In this document: piece after piece, positions 34,325-43,388 of the stretch
Position numbering within the stretch: position 1 is the first letter of the stretch
How the letters are laid out: every line of letters starts with the position of its first letter
DNA from: Streptomyces gardneri
Lineage (GTDB): Bacteria; Actinomycetota; Actinomycetes; Streptomycetales; Streptomycetaceae
NCBI RefSeq assembly: GCF_006539185.1
Contig: NZ_BJMN01000019.1
Span: forward strand, 123,660-187,659
Direction: 5' to 3'
Length of the DNA stretch: 64,000 nt
Program-made: the position numbers and the translations under genes
The notes under the pieces: generated by a model
What the model was told of the DNA's origin: nothing
What the model saw: the letters and a program-made list of their open reading frames with translations, nothing else
Database searches by the model: none

Positions 34325-34334
34325 GATCATCCCC

Positions 34335-34366
34335 TCTGTCGGGCGGGCCGCGGCCCGCCCGACAGA
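34335..34366. terminator. Perfect 32-bp palindrome, bidirectional terminator
   Basis: Sixteen bases (34335-34350) mirrored by 34351-34366, placed 10 bases after the tRNA and 18 bases beyond the stop of the last conservon gene, so it can end both transcripts. Confidence 0.75.
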
Positions 34367-34384
34367 AGGAATCCCCGGGCCGGG

Positions 34385-35629
34385 TCAGGCCAGGAACACC
34401 GGCAGGTCGAACAGGTCGTTCTGCGTCACGACCGGCTTGTTCCGCAGCTCTTCGCGCGGCACCGCGAGCCGCAGCTCCGGGAAGCGCGCGTACAGCGCCG
34501 GCAGTGCCACCGAGGCCTCCAGTCGGGACAGCGCCGCTCCCGGGCAGACGTGCGGACCGTGGCCGAAGGCGATGTGCCGGTTCGGCGTACGGGTCACGTC
34601 GAACGCCCCCGCCGTCGCACCGTGCTGCTCCTCGTCCCGGCCGATCGCGCCGAAGGACACGATCAGCGCGTCACCCTTGGGCAGGACCCGGTCGCCGACC
34701 TCGATGTCCTCGCTCGCGAACCGGATCAGTACGTGCGAGGTGGGCGTCGACCAGCGCAGGGTCTCCTCGATGACGTTCTCCCACGGCACCTCGCCCTTCA
34801 GTACCAGGGCGCGCTGCTCGGGGTGGGTCTCCAGGGCGACGACCGCGTTGACGATCAGGCTGATCGTCGTCTCGTGGCCGGCCGCCACCATCAGCTGGAG
34901 GGTGTTGGTGATCTCCTCCGTGCTGAGCCGGTCGCCGCCCTCCGACGCCTCGATCAGCGCGCTGGTGAGGTCGTCGCCGGGCTGCGCGGTCCGCGCCGCC
35001 ACGATCCCGGAGAAGAGGGCGCCGAGGTCCGCCATCATCTGCGGCACCTCCTCGGGCGGGGTCTGCGTCGAGAAGAACTTCTCGAAGAGGGCCTTCATGA
35101 CGGGGTGGTCGGCCTGGTCGACGCCCATCAGCTCGCTGACCACGTTCATCGGCAGCGGGTACGCGAACTCCGCCTTCAGGTCCACGACCTCGCCGGCCGG
35201 CCGCTCCGCGAGCCGGTCGAGGCTCTCGGTCGTGAGGGCCTCGATGCGCGAGCGCAGCAGCTCCACCCGGCGCGCCGTCAGCGCCTGTGCGACGAGCGTG
35301 CGCAGCCGCCGGTGCTCCTCGCCGTCCACGGTCAGCATCGACTTGCCGGGGTTGGCCAGGCCGATCAGGGGCCAGTCCATCGGTATCTCGCCGCGCTGCC
35401 AGGCTCCCCACACGTCGATGTCCTTGACCAGGCGGGCGTCGGTGAGGAGCTTCCGGGCCTCGGCGTGGCGGGTGACGGACCAGCAGGGCACGCCGCCGGG
35501 CAGGACGACGCGGGCCAGCGGGCCCGCCTCGCGCAGGCGGGCGCTCTCGGCGTCGAGATCGGCGACGAAGGGATCGAGGACGATCACGTCGGCGTCGGGC
35601 GCGGCGGTGTGGTCGTACGGGCAGCTCAT
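34385..35629 (-). CDS. Cytochrome P450, CYP154-like
   Basis: 414 aa. All canonical P450 motifs are present: I-helix AAGHETT (249-255), K-helix ExxR as E289-T-L-R292, and the heme loop FGHGPHVCPGA with ligand C362. Soluble, so it needs ferredoxin and a reductase from elsewhere. It starts by ATGA overlap with the CYP157-like gene and is the last gene of the conservon. CYP154 members next to CYP157 partners are known from conservons in Streptomyces coelicolor. The likely product is a hydroxylated small molecule; the substrate is unknown. Confidence 0.88.
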   Translation of the reverse strand: MSCPYDHTAAPDADVIVLDPFVADLDAESARLREAGPLARVVLPGGVPCWSVTRHAEARKLLTDARLVKDIDVWGAWQRGEIPMDWPLIGLANPGKSMLTVDGEEHRRLRTLVAQALTARRVELLRSRIEALTTESLDRLAERPAGEVVDLKAEFAYPLPMNVVSELMGVDQADHPVMKALFEKFFSTQTPPEEVPQMMADLGALFSGIVAARTAQPGDDLTSALIEASEGGDRLSTEEITNTLQLMVAAGHETTISLIVNAVVALETHPEQRALVLKGEVPWENVIEETLRWSTPTSHVLIRFASEDIEVGDRVLPKGDALIVSFGAIGRDEEQHGATAGAFDVTRTPNRHIAFGHGPHVCPGAALSRLEASVALPALYARFPELRLAVPREELRNKPVVTQNDLFDLPVFLA

Positions 35630-36855
35630 GCGAAGGCTCCAAGGGCGGGGGTCGGGGTGTACGTCACGGGGAGCGCGGTGAGGCCCCGCAGCCAGGGGGA
35701 CGGGCGGCGGGTGAGGCCGTCCTCCGCCACCGCGAGGTCCACGTCCGGCAGTCGGTCGAGGAGCACCTCGATGCCCGTCCGGGCGATGGTCTCGGCGACC
35801 TCCTGCGCGGGGAAGGGGCAGCGGTGCTCGCCGTGTCCGAAGGAGAGGTGGGCGTTGTTGCCGCCGGTGAGGGCGCCGGAGTCGGCCCGGACATGGGGGT
35901 CGGAGTTGGCGGCGGCCAGGCCGAGGAGGACCAGGTCGCCCTGGCCGATCCGGCGCCCGCCGAGGTGCGTGTCGCGCGAGGCCCACCGGCCGGCGACGTT
36001 CTGGGTGGGGGTGTCCTCCCAGAGGACCTCGTTCATCGCCTCGCCGACGCTGTGGCGGCCGCCGGAGAGGGAGGCCGCGAACCGGTCGTCGGTGAGCATG
36101 AGGCGCAGCGAGTTGCCGATCCAGTCGGCGGTCGGCTGGTGACCGGCGGCCAGCATCACCATGAGGTCCTGGGCGACCTCCTCGACGGAGAAGCCGGCGG
36201 TGTTGGCGACCATGCGCGAGGCGACGTCGTCACCGGGCGTCTCGGCCTTGGCCGCGAGCAGCGCGAACATGGACTCGGCGAGATGGCGCTGGCCCGCCAG
36301 GGCCCCCTCCTGGCCGTTGATCATGTCGTTGAGGGCGGTCACGAGGGCCGGTCCCTGCTCGTCGGCGAAGCCGTAGATGCTGGCGAGGACCCGTACCGGC
36401 AGCAGCATCGCGTACTCGGCGATGATGTCGCAGGCGCCCTTGCCGCAGAGCCCGTCGATGAGTTCGTCCGCGAACCGCTCGGCCCGTTCCTTCAGGGCGA
36501 AGGGGTCGACGGCCTCCAGCGCGTCGGAGATGACGGCGGCCCGCTCGCGGTGCCGCTCGCCGACGGTGTAGAGGATGGACGGCTGCTTGCGGCCGATCAT
36601 GGGCAGCAGTGGCCAGTCCGCGGGGATGGCGTCCCACTGGTTCCACAGCTCGGAGTCGCGCGAGAAGAGGACCGGGTCGCTGGTGACCTGGTGCAGCTCG
36701 CGATAGCCGAGGACCAGCCAGGCGGGCACGTCGCCGTCGAGCACGACCGGGGCGACGGCGCCGTGCTCGCGCCGGATCCGCCGGTACAGCTCGACGGGGT
36801 CGGTCTGGAACCGGGGGCCGCTCAGGGGGACGGGTGGGTACGCGGGGTGGGTCAC
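35626..36855 (-). CDS. Cytochrome P450, CYP157-like, lacking ExxR
   Basis: 409 aa from GTG 36855, which overlaps the cvnD stop (GTGA). The heme loop is recognisable (FGHGEHRCPFPA, ligand C346), but the K-helix motif reads E276-V-L-W279, so the usually invariant Arg is Trp. The I-helix reads AAGHQPTADW (236-245) in place of the AGxxT form. Loss of ExxR is a known mark of the CYP157 family, which always travels with a CYP154 in conservons. It may not be a conventional monooxygenase and could act as a partner or sensor for the other P450 or for the CvnA-D complex. That is inference. Confidence 0.86.
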   Translation of the reverse strand: MTHPAYPPVPLSGPRFQTDPVELYRRIRREHGAVAPVVLDGDVPAWLVLGYRELHQVTSDPVLFSRDSELWNQWDAIPADWPLLPMIGRKQPSILYTVGERHRERAAVISDALEAVDPFALKERAERFADELIDGLCGKGACDIIAEYAMLLPVRVLASIYGFADEQGPALVTALNDMINGQEGALAGQRHLAESMFALLAAKAETPGDDVASRMVANTAGFSVEEVAQDLMVMLAAGHQPTADWIGNSLRLMLTDDRFAASLSGGRHSVGEAMNEVLWEDTPTQNVAGRWASRDTHLGGRRIGQGDLVLLGLAAANSDPHVRADSGALTGGNNAHLSFGHGEHRCPFPAQEVAETIARTGIEVLLDRLPDVDLAVAEDGLTRRPSPWLRGLTALPVTYTPTPALGAFA

Positions 36856-37544
36856 AGCATGGGCTCCGGAACGGTCTGCGGGATCGGCTGCGGGATCGAC
36901 CGCGGGGCCGAGGTGACGAGGGTGCGCAGGTGCTCGACGAGCGAGATGAGGACCTGCTTGCCGGACTCGCGCGACCGGGCGTCGCAGAAGACCAGCGGGA
37001 CCTCGTCGGCGAGGTCGAGGGCCTCGCGGATCTGGTCGGGGGTGTGGGCGGGGCCGCCGAAGTCGTTGCAGGCGACGACGAACGGGGTGCCGTGGTGTTC
37101 GAGCCGGTCGACGGCGTACCAGGAGTCGGAGAGCCGCCGGGTGTCGACGAGGACGACGGCGCCGAGCGTGCCGGCGAAGAGCCGGTCCCACAGGAACCAG
37201 AACCGCTCCTGGCCGGGGGCACCGAACAGGTACAGGACGTTGCGCGCGTCGAGGGAGATCCGGCCGAAGTCGAACGCCACGGTGGTGGCCTTCTTCGCGG
37301 CGACGCCGCCGGTGTCGTCGATGTGCTCGCCGGCCTGCGTCATCGTCTCCTCGGTGTTCAGCGGACGGATCTCGCTGACCGAGCGGACCAGGGTGGTCTT
37401 GCCGACTCCGAATCCGCCGACGATGACGATCTTCAGCCCGTTGTCGGCGGTGCTGCGCAGGGTCTGACGGTGTGACGATTCAGCGGCTTCGGAGACGTCA
37501 GGGACGTCGGAGACGTCAGAAATGTCAGAGGCTACGGAGTCCAA
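36852..37544 (-). CDS. cvnD: Conservon small GTPase (CvnD)
   Basis: 230 aa. MglA/Ras-like GTPase: P-loop VGGFGVGKTT (~residues 43-52), switch Thr region, G3 LFGAPGQERF and a modified G4 ACNDFGG. The N-terminus is a short Ser-Asp-Val repeat (SDISDVSDVPDVSE) encoded by tandem GACGTC-containing repeats, and the start overlaps the end of cvnC by 20 bases. CvnD works with the CvnA kinase-like protein and the CvnB/CvnC adaptors at the membrane, much like a G-protein-coupled receptor circuit. Confidence 0.92.
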   Translation of the reverse strand: MDSVASDISDVSDVPDVSEAAESSHRQTLRSTADNGLKIVIVGGFGVGKTTLVRSVSEIRPLNTEETMTQAGEHIDDTGGVAAKKATTVAFDFGRISLDARNVLYLFGAPGQERFWFLWDRLFAGTLGAVVLVDTRRLSDSWYAVDRLEHHGTPFVVACNDFGGPAHTPDQIREALDLADEVPLVFCDARSRESGKQVLISLVEHLRTLVTSAPRSIPQPIPQTVPEPML

Positions 37545-37878
37545 CGAGCACCTGCTCCAGGATGTCGTGATCGGGAAGGCGGTACGAGGGCCGGGGATGC
37601 CGTGCGCTGATCCGGCCGGTGTCGTGCAGGTCGGCCAGGAGGATCCGCGTGATCGACACGGGCAGGCCGAGCCCGGCCGCCACTTCGACGACCGCCGTGG
37701 GGAACCGGCACATGCGCAGGATCGCGGCGTGCTCCGACTGCATGCCGGGGACCGGGTCGCTCTCGGAGACCACCAGCGTCACCACGTCGAAGGCGTCGGA
37801 CCCGGCGCGGGTACGACCGCCGGTGACGGTGTAGAGGCGGTCGGGCGAGTCGTCCCGGCCCGGCCTGGCCCGGCTCAT
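37525..37878 (-). CDS. cvnC: Conservon DUF742 protein (CvnC)
   Basis: 117 aa, DUF742: RLYTVTGGRTRAG near the N-terminus and a winged-helix-like C-terminal half (EHAAILRMCRFPTAVVEVAAGLGLPVSITRILLADLHDTG). It overlaps its neighbours on both sides (ATGA with cvnB). It acts as an adaptor in the Cvn complex; direct DNA binding is not shown for the family. Confidence 0.92.
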   Translation of the reverse strand: MSRARPGRDDSPDRLYTVTGGRTRAGSDAFDVVTLVVSESDPVPGMQSEHAAILRMCRFPTAVVEVAAGLGLPVSITRILLADLHDTGRISARHPRPSYRLPDHDILEQVLVGLRSL

Positions 37879-38276
37879 CCCCGGGGCCTGGCGACGAGGT
37901 GCTCGCCCAGCTGCTCGACCAGTTCCGTCATGTTGTGGCCCACGAGTCCGGCGTCGGCGTCCTCGTCGGCCACGAGGGCGAGGTGGGCGCCGTCGCCCGC
38001 CTCCACGATGAAGAGGATGCCGCCGTAGAACTCGGCCATGGCGGAGCGGACCCCGCCCGTGCCGTCGCCGAACTCGACGGAGGCACCGTGCGACAGGCTC
38101 TGGATGCCCGCGGAGATCGCGGCGAGCTGGTCGGCCTGGTCGACGGAGAGCTCGGAGGTACGGCAGAGCTTGAGGCCGTCGCGGGAGAGCACCAGGGCGT
38201 GGCGGGTGCCCGGGGTGCGTTCCAGCAGGCCCTCCAGGAGCCAGCTGAGCTTCTCGTCGGTGGTGGTGCCGGTCAT
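37875..38276 (-). CDS. cvnB: Conservon Roadblock/LC7 protein (CvnB)
   Basis: 133 aa of Roadblock/LC7 fold (LSWLLEGLLERTPGTRHALVLSRDGLKLCRT, then QADQLAAISAGIQSLSHGASVEFG). Proteins of this type regulate Ras-like GTPases and are the expected partner of CvnD. It overlaps cvnA and cvnC by 4 bases each. Confidence 0.93.
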   Translation of the reverse strand: MTGTTTDEKLSWLLEGLLERTPGTRHALVLSRDGLKLCRTSELSVDQADQLAAISAGIQSLSHGASVEFGDGTGGVRSAMAEFYGGILFIVEAGDGAHLALVADEDADAGLVGHNMTELVEQLGEHLVARPRG

Positions 38277-39889
38277 CGCGGATTGCCTTCCGAATACGGG
38301 GAGTTCGAGGAGGCCGACGGGTGTGGTGCGGCCGCCGGGTCCTGGGGGTCGGACGGTACGGACGTGTCGGCCGGCCGGTCGTCGGCCGCGCGGCCTCCCG
38401 CGCCGCGCACGGCCCGGTGGAAGCTGCCGAAGCGCGGCGGGGCCGCGGCGGCCGGGCCGGTGCGCGGTGCCTCCTGGCGCGGCTCGGCCGGCGCCTCCCC
38501 GGCCTTGAGCTGGGCGGCCAGGGTCTGGCCGCGGCGGCGGCGGGGCAGGACGATCCCGTCCGGCGCCTCCTCGGCGCCGGACGCGGCGGGGGCGCCGTCG
38601 TGGACGGGCTCGTGCGTGGTCTCGGGTTCGTGGGCCGGCCCGGACGCGGGTGCGGGGCGTTCGGCGGAAGGCGGCGTTCGCTCGGCGGCCGGGGCGGTCA
38701 CCGCGCGGCCGGCGACCGGCGGGGTCGGCTCGGCGGGCGCGCCGGTCCGCTCCTCGGGCACGCGGCTGATGAGCTCCTGAGGGATCATCAGCAGGACGCC
38801 GGTGCCCCCGCGGGCAGAGGGGCGGAAGGACACGGTCAGGCCGTGCTTGCGCGCCAGCCGGCCGACCACGTGCAGGCCGAGGCGGGTGCCGGAGAGCCCG
38901 GCCAGGTCCTGGGCCGCCGAGCCGACGGCGGCCTCCGCACGCCTCAGCTGTACGTCGCTCATGGCGAGACCGCTGTCCTCGACGGTGATCACGAGGCCCG
39001 CCGGTACCTCCTCCACGTACACGTGCACTTCCGCGTTGGGCGGGGAGAAGTTCGCGGCGTTGTCGAGGATCTCGGCCAGGGCGTGCATGACGCCCTCGGC
39101 GGCGTGACCGGTCACCGCCGCCTCGCTGCCGGAGTGCAGCCGCACCCGCTGGTAGCCGCCGATCCGGCCCATGGCGCCGCGCAGGATCGACTCCATGACG
39201 ATCGGGCGCGTCCAGCGGCGGCCCGAACGGGCTCCGGTCAGTACGGCGATGGAGTCGGCGAGCCTGCCCGCCTGGGCGGTGCGGTGGTCGAGGTGGAGGA
39301 GGTCGGTGAGGACGTCCTCGTCGGCGTGCCGGTGCTCCATGTCCCGGAGGTCGGCCATCATGCTCGTGGCCAGGGCCTGCATCCGTCCGGCCGCGTTGGC
39401 GGCGGCGGCCATGGCCGCGGACCGGGCGGACTCCGCGCGGCGCAGCCGGCCTTCGAGGCGCTCGGTGTCCGCCGCCAGTGTCGCGCGGAGCTGTGCCGTC
39501 TCGGACGCGTGCGACCGTACGAGCTCCTCCGTACGCGCCGTGTGCCGGGCCGCCGAATCGGCGGCCTCCTCCTCGTACCGCGCCGTGAGCGCCGCCGCCT
39601 CGCGCTCGGCGGTGGCCTTGTACCGGCCGGTGTAGGCGTCACGGGAGGCGAGTTCGGCGGCCAGGACCTCCGCCCGCCGGGCGAGCACCCGCGCCGTGCG
39701 GGCGTACCAGGTGACGGCGAAGGCCGAGGCGGACAGCAACAGGACTCCGCACGCCGCGAACCAGCCGAGCGCGGGGCGAACCCCGGCCGGCGCCGCGGTC
39801 GTCGCCGCCACGGCGAGCGCACCACCCGCGGCGAGTGTCAGCAGGGAGGCGATCAGGGCAGGGCGGAACGGGGTGGGCGACGCCGACAT
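38273..39889 (-). CDS. cvnA: Conservon sensor kinase-like protein (CvnA)
   Basis: 538 aa from ATG 39889 (ATG start MSASPTPF; a further in-frame start upstream is weaker). Two TM helices (~residues 10-60), a coiled-coil region rich in Ala/Arg/Glu (~65-170), the LDHRTAQAGRLADSIAVLTG phospho-acceptor-like helix, an HATPase_c domain (EILDNAANFSPPNAEV N box, VEDSGLAMSD, GLHVVGRLARKHG) and a long Pro/Ala-rich C-terminal tail (~400-538). It is the sensor and scaffold of the conservon and the first gene of the six-gene operon. A palindrome overlaps its probable promoter. Confidence 0.9.
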   Translation of the reverse strand: MSASPTPFRPALIASLLTLAAGGALAVAATTAAPAGVRPALGWFAACGVLLLSASAFAVTWYARTARVLARRAEVLAAELASRDAYTGRYKATAEREAAALTARYEEEAADSAARHTARTEELVRSHASETAQLRATLAADTERLEGRLRRAESARSAAMAAAANAAGRMQALATSMMADLRDMEHRHADEDVLTDLLHLDHRTAQAGRLADSIAVLTGARSGRRWTRPIVMESILRGAMGRIGGYQRVRLHSGSEAAVTGHAAEGVMHALAEILDNAANFSPPNAEVHVYVEEVPAGLVITVEDSGLAMSDVQLRRAEAAVGSAAQDLAGLSGTRLGLHVVGRLARKHGLTVSFRPSARGGTGVLLMIPQELISRVPEERTGAPAEPTPPVAGRAVTAPAAERTPPSAERPAPASGPAHEPETTHEPVHDGAPAASGAEEAPDGIVLPRRRRGQTLAAQLKAGEAPAEPRQEAPRTGPAAAAPPRFGSFHRAVRGAGGRAADDRPADTSVPSDPQDPAAAPHPSASSNSPYSEGNPR

Positions 39890-39940
39890 CAACCAGACTC
39901 TCGAGAGCAGGCACACGGGGGAAGAAGGTTGAACGACGGA

Positions 39941-39966
39941 ACTATAGAACCGATCTTGATCGGTTC
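39941..39966 (-). promoter_or_regulatory. Palindrome and -10 at the conservon promoter
   Basis: GAACCGATC-TT-GATCGGTTC (39947-39966) is a perfect 9-2-9 palindrome. On the minus strand TATAGT (39946-39941) follows it directly and fits a -10, ~52 bases upstream of cvnA, so the palindrome fills the -35/-10 spacer and should be an operator. Confidence 0.6.
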
Positions 39967-40040
39967 GGAACTCTCCCGAGCGGATTTGTACTCAGGATTG
40001 AGCAGAGTCATCCATCAATGCGCCCAGTAATGCCTGACTT

Positions 40041-40955
40041 TTAGTGATCTGCTGTCAACTTCCGACGCTCGGGCGGATTTCCCCCGACGTGTCGGCGGTG
40101 AGGGCTGTGAAAAGCGGCGCCGTCCAAGGTCCAGTGGGGGTCGGGCGGGATCCCGAGGGCCGTGTAGACATGCGCGGCGACATCCGTGTGGTGGAGGGCC
40201 GGCGGCACGGCGCCGGGGGGCAGCCCGGGGCCGCTCGCGGCGATCCAGGCCGTGCGCTCCAGCTCGCTGCGGCCCCCGTGGCCTCCTTCGTCGCGGTGGC
40301 CGTGGTCCGTCACCACGATGATCGTCCACTGCTCCGCCGCGTGGCCGGGCCGATCGCGTACGGCGGCGAGGAGCCGTCCCAGACGGCGGTCCGCGGCCTC
40401 GATCGACCGGCGGTACTCCTCGCCGCAGCCGAGGAAGTGGGCGGTCTCGTCGACGGCGCCGAGATAGACGAAGCCGGCGTGGAGCTCCTCGTCCAGGCCG
40501 AGGAGGTGTTCCGCGTCGGCCGTCACCCTCTCGTCCACCTCCTCCCACGCCTCGGGGGTGTCCTCGCGGGGAGCGACGTAGCCGAGCCGGGTGGGGGCGA
40601 CGAACAGCGGACCGCCCTGCCGGGCGAGGAAGAGCGGTGCCCAGCCGCCGACGGCGAAGGTCCGGCGCCCGCACTCGGCGGCGAGGCGGGTCGTGAAGTC
40701 GGGAAAGAGGTCGAGCCGGTTGCCGTCGAAGCGGTTGGCCCACACGCCGTGCTTGGCGACGCCGACGCCGGTGACGATGGTGGTCCAGCACGGTCCGGAC
40801 ATGGTGGGTGTCTCGTCGTCCACCTGGACGGGCGCCAGGAAGCCCGCGCGGGCGATGCCGTCGAGATGGGGGGTGTCGAGTGCGGGGAGCAGGTCGAGGC
40901 GTACGCCGTCGATGCCGATCACCAGGACGCGGGCGGTGTCCGTGGCAGTGTTCAT
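40041..40955 (-). CDS. Alkaline-phosphatase-superfamily phosphodiesterase/pyrophosphatase
   Basis: 304 aa. Two-metal core of the type I phosphodiesterase family: IGIDGVR (metal D16), the nucleophile loop PTMSGPCWTTIVTG, where S53 aligns with the usual Thr or Ser, GAVDETAHFLG (Asp/His metal ligands) and VVTDHGH. It hydrolyses a phosphodiester or pyrophosphate, perhaps a nucleotide sugar. No signal peptide is seen. It follows the alpha-galactosidase gene on the same strand after 67 bases, so it may share its transcript. Confidence 0.83.
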   Translation of the reverse strand: MNTATDTARVLVIGIDGVRLDLLPALDTPHLDGIARAGFLAPVQVDDETPTMSGPCWTTIVTGVGVAKHGVWANRFDGNRLDLFPDFTTRLAAECGRRTFAVGGWAPLFLARQGGPLFVAPTRLGYVAPREDTPEAWEEVDERVTADAEHLLGLDEELHAGFVYLGAVDETAHFLGCGEEYRRSIEAADRRLGRLLAAVRDRPGHAAEQWTIIVVTDHGHRDEGGHGGRSELERTAWIAASGPGLPPGAVPPALHHTDVAAHVYTALGIPPDPHWTLDGAAFHSPHRRHVGGNPPERRKLTADH

Positions 40956-41022
40956 GGAGTGGTCCAGGTTGTCGTGGAGCGGATGGGAGGGAGGTGAGGA
41001 AAAGGGGAGGGGAGCGGGCCGG

Positions 41023-43149
41023 TCAGGGGCTGACGCGGCGGAGCCGGATCAGGCCGCTGGCGTAGTCGCCGGCCGGTAGCCGCGGGTCGATGCCCCGGCG
41101 CACCAGCACGGCCCCGCTGTGGACGTGGTCCCGTTCCGGGTCGAGGTAGTGCGCCTCGGGATCGAGGGCCGGCAGCCGCACCGGGTCGGGGCGGTGGCCG
41201 AAGCGGGTGGTGGGGCGCCAGACGAGGATCACGTGCTCGCTGTCGTCCGGGGCCGCGTAGTGGACGGCGGTCACCGGTCCGCCCGTCGCGACCCGGTGCT
41301 GGTGTCCCCGCTGGACGAGCGGGCGGATCTCCTTGTACAGGGCGACGAGCTCGGCGGCCTCCGCGAGTTCCTCCTCGGACCAGGACGTCAGGTCACCGCC
41401 CAGCCCCAGCGCCCCGGCCATGGCGACATGGAAGCGGAAACGCAGCGGGGTCCGCCGGCCGGTGGCCGGGTTGGGACTGTCCGTGACCCACGCGGCCATG
41501 GCCGTGGCGGGGAACAGCTGACCGAAACCGTGCTGGATGCCGATCCGGTCGACCGGGTCGGTGTTGTCCGAGGTCCAGGCCTGGTCGGTGCGAGCCAGCA
41601 TGCCGAGGTCGACGCGCGCCCCACCGCCCGCGCACGCCTCGATCCGCAGACCGGGATGGGTGGCGCGCAGCCGGTCCATGATCCGGTGGACGGCCCGGGT
41701 GTGGTCGATCCACAGGCGGTCGGGGTCGGGGTGCCCGCCCCAGCCGGCCTCGGTGAAGGGCCGGTTGGCGTCCCACTTGAGCCAGTCGACGTCGTGGGCG
41801 CGCACGAGGTGGTCCAGGGTCCGGAGCGCCCACTCCTCGACCTCGGGCCGGGCGAAGTTCAGCACCAGCTGGTTGCGCAGCTCCGTCGCGTCGAGCCGGG
41901 GGGCGTGGAGGACCCAGTCCGGATGGGACCGGTACAACTCGCTGTCGCGGTTGACCATTTCCGGTTCCACCCACAGCCCGAAGTCCATGCCCAGGCGGTG
42001 CACCTCGTCGGCGAGCGGCCGCAGCCCGCCCGGGAAGGCCTCCTTGCGGGGCGTCCAGTCGCCGAGCCCGGACCGGTCGTCGCGGCGCGTGCCGAACCAG
42101 CCGTCGTCCAGGACGAAGAGCTCGGCGCCGGCACGGGCCGCCAGCCGCGCGAGGCGGAGCTGCCCGGCCTCGTCGACGTCGAATCCGGTGGCCTCCCACG
42201 AGTTGTAGAGCACCGGCCGGTCCCGCTCGGGCTCCGGCAGCACATGCCGGCGTACGTACGCGTGCCAGGTTCGGCTGGCCGCGCCGAAGCCGTCGGGGGA
42301 GTAGAGGCCCGCGTACGCCGGTGTGCGAAGGGTCTGGCCCGGCAGCAGGGTCCAGGCGATCCCCTCGTGACCGAAGCCGCCGGTCCAGGTGGTGCGGCCG
42401 ACCGGGTCGCGGTGGACGGTCACCCGCCAACTCCCGCTCCAGGCGAGCGCGGTGCTCCACACCGCGCCCGCCTCCTCGGTCGCGGTGCCGTCGTCGACCG
42501 CCAGCCACGGGCTCGCATGGTGACCCGTGAGTCCCCGACGGCTCGTCAACACGGTCTCGGCGACGGGCAGACGGTCGCGCTGGAGCTGGAACTCGCTGTT
42601 CCAGCCGCCTGTCAGATGGCTCAGCCGGTACTCGGACAGCGGGGGAGCGGTCCAGGCGGCCGAGTCCAGCCGGCCGACGGTGACCGGATCCGGCGGACCG
42701 CCGGCGGCTCCGGTGTGGGTCAACTCCGTCCAGCGCTCGATGACGTCGGTGTCGGGCCGGACGCGGTAACAGAGGTCCGTCCGCAGGGGGCGGTGCCGGT
42801 CCTCGAGGTGCAGCCGGAGTTCCCCGCCGTCCACGGTGTGGCCGGCGAATCGCCACTGCGTGCCGCGGGTGCCGTCGGCGAAGCGGATCTGAACTCCGGC
42901 CGGTCCGAACCGCGCCCCGGTCTGCGGCGCGAGTTCGTCGGGAGCGGCGTCGGCCTCGAAACTGCCGGCCGCTGGGGAGGCCGCCTCGGGCAGCGCGGTG
43001 AGGGCGAGGGTGTCGAGCGGAGCGCCCCAGTACAGGTGCCGGGGGCTGCCGTCGGCGCCGACGCGCAGCGCGTACAGGCTGTTCGGCGTCCGCAGCGACG
43101 CGAGGCGGAGATCGGGATCGAAGGTGACGGGCGGGAGCGTGGCGCGCAC
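41023..43149 (-). CDS. GH36 alpha-galactosidase
   Basis: 708 aa from GTG 43149, chosen because AGGGGA lies 8 bases upstream; GTG 43176 adds nine residues but has no ribosome site. Full GH36 architecture: an N-terminal beta-supersandwich (~1-305), a TIM barrel with LFVLDDGWFG (345-353), nucleophile D460 in WLKWDANRP, ACAGGGARVDLG and acid/base D528 in WTSDNTD, and a C-terminal beta domain (~610-708). No signal peptide. It cleaves terminal alpha-galactose from oligosaccharides. The best-conserved GH36 in the window. Divergent from the secreted GH5 cellulase. Confidence 0.92.
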   Translation of the reverse strand: MRATLPPVTFDPDLRLASLRTPNSLYALRVGADGSPRHLYWGAPLDTLALTALPEAASPAAGSFEADAAPDELAPQTGARFGPAGVQIRFADGTRGTQWRFAGHTVDGGELRLHLEDRHRPLRTDLCYRVRPDTDVIERWTELTHTGAAGGPPDPVTVGRLDSAAWTAPPLSEYRLSHLTGGWNSEFQLQRDRLPVAETVLTSRRGLTGHHASPWLAVDDGTATEEAGAVWSTALAWSGSWRVTVHRDPVGRTTWTGGFGHEGIAWTLLPGQTLRTPAYAGLYSPDGFGAASRTWHAYVRRHVLPEPERDRPVLYNSWEATGFDVDEAGQLRLARLAARAGAELFVLDDGWFGTRRDDRSGLGDWTPRKEAFPGGLRPLADEVHRLGMDFGLWVEPEMVNRDSELYRSHPDWVLHAPRLDATELRNQLVLNFARPEVEEWALRTLDHLVRAHDVDWLKWDANRPFTEAGWGGHPDPDRLWIDHTRAVHRIMDRLRATHPGLRIEACAGGGARVDLGMLARTDQAWTSDNTDPVDRIGIQHGFGQLFPATAMAAWVTDSPNPATGRRTPLRFRFHVAMAGALGLGGDLTSWSEEELAEAAELVALYKEIRPLVQRGHQHRVATGGPVTAVHYAAPDDSEHVILVWRPTTRFGHRPDPVRLPALDPEAHYLDPERDHVHSGAVLVRRGIDPRLPAGDYASGLIRLRRVSP

Positions 43150-43191
43150 GGAGGAGTCCCCTGACGTGATGGGCACGGAGGCGGGGCTGAG

Positions 43192-43249
43192 CGTAGAGCG
43201 ACCTCAACTCCCTAATCAATACTGGAAGAAGTTATTTATTTGCTCTACG
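43192..43249. promoter_or_regulatory. AT-rich promoter region with flanking inverted repeat
   Basis: CGTAGAGC (43192-43199) is mirrored by GCTCTACG (43242-43249) around an unusually AT-rich core (~43210-43241) that contains an imperfect palindrome AATACT-N7-AGTTATT. It lies between the divergent GH36 and GH5 genes and probably holds both promoters and the operator of a sugar regulator. Confidence 0.5.
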
Positions 43250-43388
43250 TTGCTCCCGTGTTTCGAGATCACCCACAGCCCTTGGTCACCGCGCCCGCTG
43301 TGGGGGATCGCTCATGGCGTCCTCCCTCAAAGCCCCTTCCCGCCCCACGCACAAGGCAGGCACCCCCCTCCACCTCCAAGGAGTCCTT

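Noticed and set aside
34237..34366. tRNA-Leu as an integration (att) site for a mobile element
   Set aside because: No integrase, no duplicated tRNA 3' end and no change in composition nearby; the downstream genes are a standard conservon.
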